NCBI GenBank assembly: GCA_017303755.1
Contig: JAFLBS010000001.1
Span: 744,001-808,000, forward strand
Direction: 5' to 3'
Origin: Flavobacteriales bacterium
Lineage (GTDB): Bacteria; Bacteroidota; Bacteroidia; Flavobacteriales; Flavobacteriaceae
Length of the DNA stretch: 64,000 nucleotides
Positions 1 through 8,546 of this stretch are shown here, one piece after another. The translations under genes and the position numbers were made by a program. The notes beneath the pieces are model-generated. The model did no database searches, was not told the DNA's origin, and saw only the letters and a list, made by a program, of their open reading frames with translations. Within the stretch, counting starts at the first letter, position 1. Each line of letters begins with the position of its first letter.

Positions 1-494
1 AAAAAAGCACCATTGTAATTTTTTCGTTCAACAAAAATGTGAACAGTTTCTCCGTAAGTATAAATTCCGGAACGCACTACTTCACCATGTTCGTCTTTTT
101 CTAATGTTGGTTCCATAAACGATTTGGCGCCACGTTTGGTGGTTTCTTCCCAAGCCGAACGAGCATCATCAACCCAAAGAGCAATTACTTTTACTCCATC
201 ACCGTGTTTTTTTAGGTGATCATTGATTGGCGAACTACTGGTTAATGGTGTGGTCAAAACCAAACGTATTTTATCTTGTTTTAACACATAACTAACTGAA
301 TCTCTAGAACCTGTTTCAAGTCCTTTGTATGCATGTGATTGAAAACCAAATGCTGTTTTGTAGAAATGGGCTGATTGTTTGGCATTCCCTACATAAAACT
401 CTACATAATCGGTTCCTAAAAGCGGAAGGAAATCTTGTGCTCCTTCAAATATTTTTTCTAGTCCGTATTCAACGGATTTTATTTCTTTTGACAT
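1..494 (-). CDS. hppD: 4-hydroxyphenylpyruvate dioxygenase, 5' part only
   Basis: Converts 4-hydroxyphenylpyruvate to homogentisate, the second step of cytoplasmic tyrosine breakdown. About 164 N-terminal residues are present; the gene leaves the window at its left edge. The start MSKEIKSVEYGLEKIFEGAQ is followed by DYVEFYVGNAKQ and AFGFQSHAYKGLETGSRDS, the N-terminal vicinal-oxygen-chelate half of the family. The C-terminal half with the His-His-Glu iron site is outside, so catalytic competence cannot be judged. The start lies 3 bp after the stop of the membrane-protein gene upstream, and hmgA, the next enzyme of the same pathway, is two genes upstream on the same strand, which makes a shared transcript likely and strengthens the call. 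Confidence 0.93.
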   Translation of the reverse strand, partial: MSKEIKSVEYGLEKIFEGAQDFLPLLGTDYVEFYVGNAKQSAHFYKTAFGFQSHAYKGLETGSRDSVSYVLKQDKIRLVLTTPLTSSSPINDHLKKHGDGVKVIALWVDDARSAWEETTKRGAKSFMEPTLEKDEHGEVVRSGIYTYGETVHIFVERKNYNGAF

Positions 495-497
495 AAT

Positions 498-944
498 TTA
501 TTCTTTTTCTGATTCTACTTTAAGAGTGTCAATGTAACGTGAGTTTTCTTCAACAATACTATCAAAATTAATTTTGCTTATACTATCGTCAATCTGTTCC
601 CATTGCTCTCTATTATTTAATATATCTTTCATTAATCCGCTAGTCAAAACATTTCCGAAAAAAGCAATTTTTAGAATAAAAACAATTAAGAATAACAATG
701 ACAAAACCAAAGCAATAATATTAATCACCTTAGCCACATAGACATTGTTTTTACTTGTTGAATCGTAGTCTTCAGGCGCCAACTTATATTCTCTCAAACT
801 CTTGTTTGCTAATACAAGACCTACCACTGAAAGAATAATACTCGCAACAACGAATGGGCCACAGCAACAGCCTAAAAAAACTACTATTAAACTAATTATT
901 CCAAAAATAAGAGCGTTAGGGTCGGCGGATAATTTTTTATGCAT
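498..944 (-). CDS. CCC-motif small membrane protein (DUF4190-like)
   Basis: Integral membrane protein of 148 residues with no assigned activity. Two hydrophobic hairpins are visible, residues about 12-46 (GIISLIVVFLGCCCGPFVVASIILSVVGLVLA region with the Cys-Cys-Cys-Gly-Pro motif in the first) and about 68-98; the C-terminal 45 residues are charged and probably soluble. The triple-Cys motif and the two-hairpin layout match the CCC-motif membrane proteins common in Flavobacteriia. It sits between hmgA (13 bp gap) and hppD (3 bp gap), so it is co-transcribed with tyrosine catabolism, but nothing in the sequence shows a role in it. The same family is scattered elsewhere in this group, so the linkage may be incidental. 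Confidence 0.75.
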   Translation of the reverse strand: MHKKLSADPNALIFGIISLIVVFLGCCCGPFVVASIILSVVGLVLANKSLREYKLAPEDYDSTSKNNVYVAKVINIIALVLSLLFLIVFILKIAFFGNVLTSGLMKDILNNREQWEQIDDSISKINFDSIVEENSRYIDTLKVESEKE

Positions 945-957
945 TTTTATCTATTTT

Positions 958-2118
958 TTATTCTTCTAACCATGATTGAAAATACGTTTCATCTGCAATT
1001 TTCATTGCTTCTTCTGTCACCATTAAAGGTTTAAACGTATCTACCATTACGGCTAATTCTAATGTTTCTTTTTTACCTATACTTCGTTCCGCTGCACCAG
1101 GATGTGGTCCGTGTGGAATTCCCGCTGGATGCAACGAGATATTTCCGGGTTTTACATCATTTCGGCTCATGAAATCACCATCAACATAGTATAAAACCTC
1201 ATCGGCATCTATATTACTGTGGTTGTATGGTGCTGGAATCGATTGCGGATGATAATCGTACAAACGAGGCACAAACGAACATACTACAAATGCATTGGTT
1301 TCAAAAGTTTGATGAACTGGTGGCGGAAGGTGAATTCGCCCTGTTATAGGTTCGAAATCATGAATTGAAAACGCATATGGATAATTGAAACCATCGTAGC
1401 CAATCACATCAAAAGGATGCGATGCGTAGACCATTTCAAAAATTTCATCTTTCTTTTTTACTTTGATGATGAACTCTCCTTTTTCGTTGTAGGTTTCTAA
1501 TTCTTCTGGGCGACGAATGTCTCTTTCACAAAATGGCGAATGTTCCAACAACTGTCCAAACCAATTTCGGTATTGTTTTGGAGTGTAAATTGGCGAATGC
1601 GATTCAACAATAAACAAGCGATTATCTTCAGTATCAAAATCAATTTTATAAATCATTCCGCGTGGAACAATCAAATAATCACCGTATTTAAAATCAAGAT
1701 TACCGTAAATGGTTCTCAATTTTCCTGATCCTTGGTGAATGAAAATCATTTCATCCGAATCGGTGTTTTTATAAAAATAATCAGTAGTTGATTTCCTTGG
1801 CGCAGCTAATACAATATGTAAGTCGGAGTTGGTTAAAACGATTTTTCTACTTTCTAAAAAATCATCTTGTGGCGCAACTTCAAAACCTCTCAACTTATAC
1901 GATTGAATATTGTTGGTTTTAGCAATTTTCGGAGCTACACTGTATTGCGAGCGGATTTCTTTTACTTGAGTCGGACGTTGTTCGTGGTAGGAATTGGTTG
2001 ACATTCCGTCAAAACCAACAGTTCCAAACAACTGCTCATAATACAAATCTCCGTTGGGTTTTCGGAATTGAGTATGACGTTTGTGCGGAATGGTTCCTAA
2101 TTTATGATAAATTGGCAT
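958..2118 (-). CDS. hmgA: homogentisate 1,2-dioxygenase
   Basis: Fe(II) dioxygenase that opens the ring of homogentisate to maleylacetoacetate in tyrosine catabolism. The 386-residue cupin-type protein shows the family signatures: SDEMIFIHQGSGKLRT with GDYLIVPRGMIYKI (about 121-158), and near the C terminus PYNHSNIDADEVLYYVDG (about 297-314) and SLHPAGIPHGPHPG (about 328-341), which correspond to the His, Glu and His iron-ligand regions (likely H300, E307, H336). It is shorter than the roughly 430-residue proteobacterial and animal enzymes, which fits the Bacteroidota subtype. It is the first gene of the hmgA - membrane protein - hppD run. The ATG at 2118 is preceded by an AT-rich leader without a recognisable Shine-Dalgarno, as is normal in this phylum. 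Confidence 0.93.
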   Translation of the reverse strand: MPIYHKLGTIPHKRHTQFRKPNGDLYYEQLFGTVGFDGMSTNSYHEQRPTQVKEIRSQYSVAPKIAKTNNIQSYKLRGFEVAPQDDFLESRKIVLTNSDLHIVLAAPRKSTTDYFYKNTDSDEMIFIHQGSGKLRTIYGNLDFKYGDYLIVPRGMIYKIDFDTEDNRLFIVESHSPIYTPKQYRNWFGQLLEHSPFCERDIRRPEELETYNEKGEFIIKVKKKDEIFEMVYASHPFDVIGYDGFNYPYAFSIHDFEPITGRIHLPPPVHQTFETNAFVVCSFVPRLYDYHPQSIPAPYNHSNIDADEVLYYVDGDFMSRNDVKPGNISLHPAGIPHGPHPGAAERSIGKKETLELAVMVDTFKPLMVTEEAMKIADETYFQSWLEE

Positions 2119-2257
2119 TTTCTTTTTATTTAAATTAAACGATTAAAAGTCGATTCTGACTTTAGTTATTTATCAAAAAGAAGTAGTGCTCATTCAGGAT
2201 TTCTCTTGATGAGTGAGTATAAAAACTTATCAACTATTGCCTTATCGTAAAAAATCA

Positions 2258-2341
2258 TTACAGTTTTTTATCTTTAGACAAAACTTTGCCAACAATAACA
2301 CCTGCAGCAAAAGCTATAATTAACGCTAATAGTCCAAACAT
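2258..2341 (-). CDS. putative 27-residue membrane peptide
   Basis: A short open frame reading MFGLLALIIAFAAGVIVG followed by KVLSKDKKL and a TAA stop. It would be a single transmembrane helix with a glycine zipper-like pattern and a positively charged C-terminal tail (inside-positive). It lies alone between the patatin-like gene and hmgA on the same strand. Very short single-helix proteins of this kind are common and usually missed by gene callers. The clean hydrophobic/charged partition argues for a real product, but at 28 codons it could be chance. Confidence 0.4.
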   Translation of the reverse strand: MFGLLALIIAFAAGVIVGKVLSKDKKL

Positions 2342-2389
2342 TTTTCTATTTTTAAATTTGTTATACAAATATCGGAAAAAAAACAATTG

Positions 2390-4702
2390 CTAAAACCAAA
2401 AGCCTACACTAATCCAAGTGAATCCTTTGGGTAATTCGGGTGACCATGAATATTTTAGCTCAATTGGTCCAAGTACCGTTTCTAAACCATAACCAACTGC
2501 ATATCCAGAATACGTTGGTGTTGACAACCAGTTTCCTGTACTAAAAAGTTTATTTTCTACATTGGCATAATTGGCCGAAAAATTCAAATGGTTTTTCTTA
2601 TAAAACTCAACATCAACAGTTGCTGCCGATTTTATATAACTATCTCCAGCCAGACTGATAAAATCATAACCATAAAAATGTTTGAAGTTGTTAATAGTAT
2701 TAAATCCGTAACCTCCCAAAACAAAATCTAAAAAGTGAACACTTGTTTCTCCAAATGTAAATCCAGCTTCAGAAGTGAGTTTAACGTTGAATCTTTTGCA
2801 AAAAGTTCGGGTAATTCCTGCTTCACCCTTCATAATTGAAAACCGATTGAATTGATTAGTATAATTGGTTGAATACAAATACGTATGAATATCGCCATTA
2901 AAAAACCACCCTTTTTTTGGAAAGTATTTATTGTCAAACGAATCGTATTTCACTGAACCAAAAAGACTAAGGTAATCACTATCTTCAAAAACGGTTTTAT
3001 TGTCTTGAAGCGTTCTGGATTCTATAGAAATGTGTTTCAACTCAACTCCGCCACCAATTAAGAATTTTTGAAAAAATAAAGTTTGTAAATACGCTTGATT
3101 GGTCAAATCAGAAAAATCAATATTGATTTTATTTATCGCAAATTGATTCAAAATAATTCCGTTATTAAAATCGGTTGAAACATTACGGTTGAATTGATTG
3201 TACCTTGATTTTATTCCGAAACTAAAATAAAATCCATTATCAACATAATAATCCAAATCGTACCTAAAATTATCGCCCAAAGCAAAATCTACAGACAATA
3301 CGTCGTTTCGAAACAGCGATTTTTTTTGCGTCAAATTCACTAAAACGGCACTTTTGTACAAACCATCATAATGAAGTCCGAATTTTAAAAACGATTTGGT
3401 TTTGATTTCTGATAAATCGATGTGTAAATCGTCACCTCCATTTTCGTTTTTCTCAATAGTATAACTTATTGTACTGAAGTTTTGAGTAGCGTTGAGTGTA
3501 TTGATTCCTTTTTTTAAATCGTCATAACTAATGGTTGAATTTTGCTTGAATCCCAATGTACCAATAACATACGAAGCGGTATAATTCTTTAAATCGTTGA
3601 CAATAATTTTGTTAATATTCAAAGTGTCAATTTTAGCTTTTACATGACTCATTTGATAATTTCCTCTTCCGTAGGACTTGATTTTTTCATAACAAGCAAA
3701 AGCCGCTTCTTCTCCGCGCTTGATGATTTCTTCTCCTTGATCAAACGAAATCACGGTAAATTTTGAAATATCAGGCTTGATGTACATATCGGTTTTAAGA
3801 ATTTTATCTTTCATACTTTCAATCATTTGAAGATTGGAAATCTGAACTAAAATTCGAGTCGCATCGTTGAGTGCGTTTCGGTCTTTTAAATCGTCCTGAA
3901 CATCAACACCAATAATAATATCAGCGCCCATTTTTCTGATTTCTTCTACAGGATAATTATTTGAAACTCCGCCATCAATTAATAATCTACCATCAATTTC
4001 AACGGGCGAAAATAAGGTCGGAAAAGCCGAACTTGCTAACATTGCCTGAGCCAAATAACCTGAGTGCATGATGACTTCTTTTCCCGATTCAATATCGGTC
4101 GCAATACAAACAAACGGAATGGACAATTGATTAAAATCTCTAATGTGACGCACATTGTGAGTCAATTTTGCTAATAAATTATAGTTGTACATTCCTTTTG
4201 ACAAAGCAATTGGAACACCTAAACTGAATTTTCTAAAAGGCAATGAAACCGCGTAGCGTTCATCGTTTTGCTTTTCATAAAAATTTTTAGATGTACGAGG
4301 AATGTAGTCTTGTAACAATTCGTCAAAATTGGTGGCTTTAAAAATCGAATCAATTTGAGTAGCGCTGTAACCTGTAGCATACAAACCGCCAACTACCGCG
4401 CCCATACTGGTTCCGCCAATGTAATCAATTTTTACACCTGCTTCTTCCAATACTTTTAAAACTCCAATATGCGCAAAACCTTTGGCGCCACCACCACTTA
4501 AAACTACTCCAATTTTGGGGCGTTTAATTGTATCTTGAGAATAGGCAGTTTGAGAAAATAGAAAATAGAAAATGGAAAATAGACACAAAAGACGAATGCT
4601 ATCTAGCCCCGATTGAAACGGAAAACTTTTTTCTTTCTTTTTCGGAAAGAAAAAAGTTGGAGAGAAAAGCGGGAAAAGGGTTGGCAAGTATGCCCGAAAC
4701 AT
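2390..4702 (-). CDS. patatin-like phospholipase with POTRA and OMP85-type barrel (PlpD-like)
   Basis: Predicted outer-membrane serine lipase. An N-terminal hydrophobic stretch ending in FSQTAYSQ looks like the signal peptide core; the patatin domain follows with the oxyanion motif GGGAKG, the nucleophile elbow GTSMG and the catalytic Asp in IDGGVSNN. A POTRA-like segment (NINKIIVNDL onward) leads to a roughly 330-residue beta-barrel ending in phenylalanine (WISVGFWF), the usual outer-membrane signature. This is the PlpD/RssA-OMP85 architecture. The start is uncertain: the ATG at 4702 lies inside a hairpin repeat (4601-4680), giving a 50-residue N-terminal extension that resembles translated repeat DNA; a TTG at 4588 or an ATT at 4597 would give a more usual signal peptide. 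The gene follows uvrC by 16 bp. Confidence 0.88.
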   Translation of the reverse strand: MFRAYLPTLFPLFSPTFFFPKKKEKSFPFQSGLDSIRLLCLFSIFYFLFSQTAYSQDTIKRPKIGVVLSGGGAKGFAHIGVLKVLEEAGVKIDYIGGTSMGAVVGGLYATGYSATQIDSIFKATNFDELLQDYIPRTSKNFYEKQNDERYAVSLPFRKFSLGVPIALSKGMYNYNLLAKLTHNVRHIRDFNQLSIPFVCIATDIESGKEVIMHSGYLAQAMLASSAFPTLFSPVEIDGRLLIDGGVSNNYPVEEIRKMGADIIIGVDVQDDLKDRNALNDATRILVQISNLQMIESMKDKILKTDMYIKPDISKFTVISFDQGEEIIKRGEEAAFACYEKIKSYGRGNYQMSHVKAKIDTLNINKIIVNDLKNYTASYVIGTLGFKQNSTISYDDLKKGINTLNATQNFSTISYTIEKNENGGDDLHIDLSEIKTKSFLKFGLHYDGLYKSAVLVNLTQKKSLFRNDVLSVDFALGDNFRYDLDYYVDNGFYFSFGIKSRYNQFNRNVSTDFNNGIILNQFAINKINIDFSDLTNQAYLQTLFFQKFLIGGGVELKHISIESRTLQDNKTVFEDSDYLSLFGSVKYDSFDNKYFPKKGWFFNGDIHTYLYSTNYTNQFNRFSIMKGEAGITRTFCKRFNVKLTSEAGFTFGETSVHFLDFVLGGYGFNTINNFKHFYGYDFISLAGDSYIKSAATVDVEFYKKNHLNFSANYANVENKLFSTGNWLSTPTYSGYAVGYGLETVLGPIELKYSWSPELPKGFTWISVGFWF
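4554..4581. repeat. heptamer tandem repeat GAAAATA x4
   Basis: Four consecutive 7-bp units, GAAAATA, GAAAATA, GAAAATG, GAAAATA. It overlaps the codons for the signal-peptide core of the patatin-like protein, so the hydrophobic IFYFLF stretch is written by repeat DNA on the minus strand. Similar degenerate heptamer arrays occur between genes at about 13101-13135 and 43083-43115. Confidence 0.7.
4601..4680. repeat. hairpin repeat element at the uvrC/patatin junction
   Basis: Contains a perfect 14-bp inverted repeat, AACTTTTTTCTTTC at 4624-4637 and its complement at 4645-4658, with a 7-nt loop, flanked by CTAGCCCCGATTGAAACGG on one side and AGCGGGAAAAGG on the other. From memory, flanks of this type (TAGCCCCGAT ... 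AGCGGGAA) recur in intergenic DNA of Flavobacterium, so this looks like a dispersed repeat. Here it occupies the translation-initiation region of the patatin-like gene. Confidence 0.6.
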
Positions 4703-4718
4703 TCGCTTCAAAATAAAT

Positions 4719-6515
4719 TCATTTGATTTCCTTGTAAAATTCGGAAATTTTTTTGGCTTTTGCTATACCCACAACGTCAGAAATTTCTTTTTCGGTCGCT
4801 AATTTCAATCTTTTAACACTTTTGAAGTGCTTTATGAGCGTCAACATCGTTTTTTCGCCAATTCCAGGGATGGTTTCTATGGATGAATTTAAAGCGGATT
4901 TACTACGTTTATCACGGTGGAAAGTAATTCCGAATCGGTGCGCTTCATTTCGTAATTGCTGAATAATTTTTAGTGTTTCTGATTTTTTGTCGAGGTACAA
5001 CGGAACCGAATCGCCAGGATAAAATAATTCTTCCAATCGTTTGGCAATACCAATGATGGCAATTTTTCCGCGTAAACCCAATTCGTCAATACTTTTTAAT
5101 GCCGATGACAACTGTCCTTTTCCACCATCAATAATGATAAGTTGTGGCAACGATTGATTTTCGTCTAATAATCGTTTGTATCTTCGGTACACGACTTCTT
5201 CCATCGACGCAAAGTCATTCGGACCTTCAACGGTTTTAATATTAAAATGGCGATAGTCTTTTTTAGATGGTTTTCCGTCTTTAAATACCACGCAAGCCGA
5301 AACTGGATTGGTTCCTTGAATGTTGGAATTATCAAAACATTCGATGTGTCGCGGCTCAACTGACAGACGTAAATCTTTCTGCATTTGTGCCATGATTCGG
5401 TTGGTATGGCGTTCGGGATCGACAATCTGAATTTGCTTTAATTGATCCAAACGATAGTATTTGGCGTTGCGTTCGGACAACTCTAAAATTTGCTTTTTGT
5501 CGCCCAATTGCGGTACTGTAATTTTTATGTTTTCACCCAAATCGAGTGGAAAAGGCAAAATTATTTCTTTGGTTGTCAGATGAAAACGTTCGCGAAGTTC
5601 GACTACGCCTAATTCGAGTAATTCTTCGTCGGTTTCATCCAATTTTTTCTTCATTTCCAACGTATACGACCGAATGATTGCACCGTGAGCAATTTGTAAA
5701 AAATTGACGTACGCCATCGATTCATCCGAAATAATTGAAAATACATCGATATTGGAAATCTTCGGATTCAACACGGTTGAGCGCGACTGATAATTCTCTA
5801 AAACCTCGATTTTTTCTTTGATTTTCTGCGCTTCTTCAAATTGCATGTTTGCAGCAAATTGAGTCATTTTGGTCTTAAAATCGCGCAAACTGTCTTTGAA
5901 ATTTCCTTTTAGAATTTGGCGAATCGCATCCACTTGGCTTTGGTAATTTTCGAGTAATTCGTAACCCTCACATGGACCTTTGCAATTGCCAATGTGGAAT
6001 TCCAAACACACTTTAAACTTACCCGATTGAATGTTGCTTTCTTTCAAATCGTAATTGCACGTGCGCAACGGATACAATTCTTTAATCAAATCCAACAAAG
6101 TATTAATGGTTTTGAAATTAGTATACGGACCAAAATATTCCGAACCATCTTTGATCATTCTACGAGTAGGAAAAATACGGGAAAATGGCTCTTTTTTAAT
6201 GCAAATCCACGGATAGGTTTTATCGTCTTTAAGGTTGATGTTGTAGCGCGGTTGTAGCTTTTTAATCAGGTTGTTTTCCAACAAAAGCGCGTCTTGTTCA
6301 GAAGTAACCACTATGTGTTTGATTTCGACAATTTTCTTAACTAAAACATTGGTTTTTCCATTGTCATGGATTTTATTAAAGTAAGAAGAAACGCGTTTTT
6401 TGAGGTTTTTGGCTTTCCCGACATAGAGGATTTTTCCATCCTTATCGTAATACTGATACACACCCGGATTATCGGGCAAGGTTTGCAGTTGAAGTTCTAG
6501 AGATGGAATGGTCAT
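4719..6515 (-). CDS. uvrC: UvrABC excinuclease subunit C
   Basis: Makes the two incisions around a UvrB-bound lesion in nucleotide excision repair. The 598-residue protein begins with the GIY-YIG nuclease (LPDNPGVYQYYDKDG at about 13-27, ILYVGKAKNLKKRVSSYF after it), carries a UVR coiled-coil near 200-230 (NMQFEEAQKIKEKIEVLE), the RNase H-like second nuclease (IECFDNSNIQGTNPVSACVV, about 380-400, and IIDGGKGQL), and ends with a helix-hairpin-helix pair (IPGIGEKTMLTLIKHFKS). Length is normal. It heads a minus-strand pair with the patatin-like gene downstream and is divergent from the PLP decarboxylase. Confidence 0.97.
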   Translation of the reverse strand: MTIPSLELQLQTLPDNPGVYQYYDKDGKILYVGKAKNLKKRVSSYFNKIHDNGKTNVLVKKIVEIKHIVVTSEQDALLLENNLIKKLQPRYNINLKDDKTYPWICIKKEPFSRIFPTRRMIKDGSEYFGPYTNFKTINTLLDLIKELYPLRTCNYDLKESNIQSGKFKVCLEFHIGNCKGPCEGYELLENYQSQVDAIRQILKGNFKDSLRDFKTKMTQFAANMQFEEAQKIKEKIEVLENYQSRSTVLNPKISNIDVFSIISDESMAYVNFLQIAHGAIIRSYTLEMKKKLDETDEELLELGVVELRERFHLTTKEIILPFPLDLGENIKITVPQLGDKKQILELSERNAKYYRLDQLKQIQIVDPERHTNRIMAQMQKDLRLSVEPRHIECFDNSNIQGTNPVSACVVFKDGKPSKKDYRHFNIKTVEGPNDFASMEEVVYRRYKRLLDENQSLPQLIIIDGGKGQLSSALKSIDELGLRGKIAIIGIAKRLEELFYPGDSVPLYLDKKSETLKIIQQLRNEAHRFGITFHRDKRSKSALNSSIETIPGIGEKTMLTLIKHFKSVKRLKLATEKEISDVVGIAKAKKISEFYKEIK

Positions 6516-6557
6516 TTCGGTTGTTGGTTATCAGTTATCGGTCTTTTGAGATTGATA

Positions 6558-6640
6558 TTGTTCGCCTAGGCGAATGATATTGTTATTGAAAATCAGCCAC
6601 AGATTAAACGGATTGAACTGATTTTAACACATTATTTTCT
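6558..6640. repeat. intergenic palindromes between uvrC and the decarboxylase
   Basis: Contains a perfect 14-bp palindrome TTCGCCTAGGCGAA (6561-6574) flanked by near copies of GATATTG, followed by CACAGATTAAACGGATTGAA, a motif I recall from many Bacteroidota intergenic regions. No gene is visible in this 240-bp divergent gap apart from these and the decarboxylase promoter. Confidence 0.55.
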
Positions 6641-6731
6641 AAACAAATTTAGCTTTAAATTCTACACCAACCAAATCGTGAAAACGAATTGACAACTAAC
6701 ATTTATCATATTTTGAATGAAGCTGTTACAG

Positions 6732-6739
6732 TAGTTTTG
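6732..6739 (+). promoter_or_regulatory. -7 element TAGTTTTG for the PLP decarboxylase gene
   Basis: Matches the Bacteroidota -7 consensus TAnnTTTG, 18 bp before the ATG at 6757. A TTG at 6713-6715 stands 16 bp upstream, close to the usual -33 spacing. The leader would be very short. Confidence 0.5.
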
Positions 6740-6756
6740 CCGAAAATTGATGAAGT

Positions 6757-7989
6757 ATGTACTGGAAAAAACTATCGAAAGAAGAACGAAAAAATAAAAT
6801 TCAAAATGCCTTAAGCGAAAACGTGAATTTCGCAAAAGATTCAACCTTAGGCTATCCTGCGTCAAAATTAGACGGAAAAGTGTTTTATGATGCCGATTTT
6901 TTGAAAGATGCGCCCGTTTTACAAACTTTTGTATCGAATCCGAATCATATTGGTTGTCACACGTTGGGCGATTCAGAAAGTGCGTTTAAAGGCACGCATG
7001 AATTGGAAAAAGAAGTGTTGAATGTATTAGCTGTAGATGTTTTTAAAGCGCAACCCGATTCGTTTGACGGTTACATTTCGCCTGGCGGAACCGAAGCCAA
7101 CATTCAAGCCATTTGGATGTACCGTAACTTTTTTAAATACAACCGCGATGCTCGTTTGGACGAAATTGCAATTTTAGCTTCAGAAGACACACATTATTCG
7201 ATTCCGAAAGCGGCTAATTTATTGAGCTTGGAATGGTTGAAAATTCCAGTTGATTTTGAATACCGTTGCATTGATGTTACTGCTTTGGAAGAAATCATCG
7301 GCAAAGCCAAAAACAACGGCAAAAAATACTTCATTGTTGTTTCCAATATGGGAACCACTATGTTTGGTTCGGTAGACGATCCTGATGATTACATCACAAT
7401 TTTGGAACAGTATAATCTAGAATATAAAATCCATATTGATGGTGCTTACGGCGGATTTGTCTATCCGTTTAGCAATGAAAATTCGAGGATTAATTTTAGC
7501 AATCCAAAAATCAGTTCGATTACCATTGACGCTCATAAAATGCTACAAGCGCCATACGGAACTGGAATTTTTATTTGTCGAAAAGGCTTGATTGAAAATG
7601 TATTGACCGAAGAAGCACAATACGTAGAAGGAATGGATTTGACCTTGTGTGGAAGTCGTTCGGGCGCGAATGCAATTGCCGTTTGGATGATTTTATTCAC
7701 GTATGGACCACACAAATGGTTTGAAAAAATCAGTGTATTACAAATGCGCACTCAGTTTTTGTGTAATGAACTAGATCAGATGAACATCAAGTACTTTAGA
7801 GAACCTTTTATGAATATAGTGACGATTCACGCTGAATTCATTCCGAAGGAAATTGCAGAAAAATACCATTTGGTTCCAGAAACACACAATCACGAAAATA
7901 AATGGTACAAAATTGTATTGATGAATCATGTAGAAATCGAACATTTAACTACTTTTATAGCCGAATTGAAGGAAGGAATTTATGCTTAA
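6757..7989 (+). CDS. pyridoxal-phosphate-dependent group II decarboxylase
   Basis: A 410-residue fold-type I PLP enzyme of the histidine/aromatic amino acid decarboxylase group. Seen: SPGGTEANIQA (about 108-118, cofactor phosphate contact), HIDGAYGGF (about 226-234, the Asp that pairs with the pyridine nitrogen), and DAHKMLQAPYGTGIF with the Schiff-base lysine at about K261. The substrate cannot be read from the sequence; histidine, aspartate and aromatic amino acids are all possible in this group. Its stop overlaps the start of the next gene by 8 bp, so the two are translationally coupled, but the folate enzyme downstream gives no clear hint of substrate. Confidence 0.82.
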   Translation: MYWKKLSKEERKNKIQNALSENVNFAKDSTLGYPASKLDGKVFYDADFLKDAPVLQTFVSNPNHIGCHTLGDSESAFKGTHELEKEVLNVLAVDVFKAQPDSFDGYISPGGTEANIQAIWMYRNFFKYNRDARLDEIAILASEDTHYSIPKAANLLSLEWLKIPVDFEYRCIDVTALEEIIGKAKNNGKKYFIVVSNMGTTMFGSVDDPDDYITILEQYNLEYKIHIDGAYGGFVYPFSNENSRINFSNPKISSITIDAHKMLQAPYGTGIFICRKGLIENVLTEEAQYVEGMDLTLCGSRSGANAIAVWMILFTYGPHKWFEKISVLQMRTQFLCNELDQMNIKYFREPFMNIVTIHAEFIPKEIAEKYHLVPETHNHENKWYKIVLMNHVEIEHLTTFIAELKEGIYA

Positions 7990-8545
7990 AAAAGACCTGC
8001 GAAAAAAGTACAAAGAACTACGAAATCAACTGTCTGAAGATGCTATTGTAGACAAAAGTCTGGCTATTGCTAATCGAATGTTGCAATTGAACATTTGGGA
8101 GAAAACCTATTATCATTTGTTTTTGACTATTGAAGAACAACGCGAAATTGATACTGAATTTGTTCTTCAAATTTTGGCCGGAAAAGACAAAGAAATTGTG
8201 GTTTCAAAAAGCGATTTTGATACTTTTGAAATGACGCACTTTTTGTTGACTGACAACACCAAATTTAAAACCAATTCGTACCACATTCCTGAACCAGTAA
8301 ACGGTTTAGAAGTGCCTGTTGAAAAAATTGAAGTGGTTTTTGTTCCGCTTTTAGCATTTGACTCAGAAGGACATCGTGTGGGTTATGGAAAAGGCTTTTA
8401 CGACAAATTTTTATCCAAATGCAATGATGATGTCATCAAAATTGGTCTTTCCTTTTTTGAAGCAGAAAAAGTCATTTCTGATGTCACTGAAAACGATGTG
8501 AAGTTGGATTTTTGTGTAACTCCCGATAAAAATTACACGTTCTAA
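7982..8545 (+). CDS. 5-formyltetrahydrofolate cyclo-ligase
   Basis: ATP-dependent conversion of 5-formyl-THF to 5,10-methenyl-THF, clearing an inhibitory folate. 187 residues, normal for the family. Seen: a basic N terminus LKKDLRKKYKELRNQL, the substrate/ATP loop ending FVPLLAFDSEGHRVGYGKGFYDKFL (read in two parts: VPLLAFDSEGHRVGYG and KGFYDKFL), the diagnostic C-terminal signature. It overlaps the decarboxylase gene by 8 bp and is convergent with lspA, whose stop lies 1 bp away; no terminator is visible between them. Confidence 0.93.
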   Translation: MLKKDLRKKYKELRNQLSEDAIVDKSLAIANRMLQLNIWEKTYYHLFLTIEEQREIDTEFVLQILAGKDKEIVVSKSDFDTFEMTHFLLTDNTKFKTNSYHIPEPVNGLEVPVEKIEVVFVPLLAFDSEGHRVGYGKGFYDKFLSKCNDDVIKIGLSFFEAEKVISDVTENDVKLDFCVTPDKNYTF

Positions 8546-8546
8546 A

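Noticed and set aside
4528-4716. A plus-strand frame across the patatin gene start
   Set aside because: It is the reverse reading of the heptamer array and hairpin repeat, not a gene.
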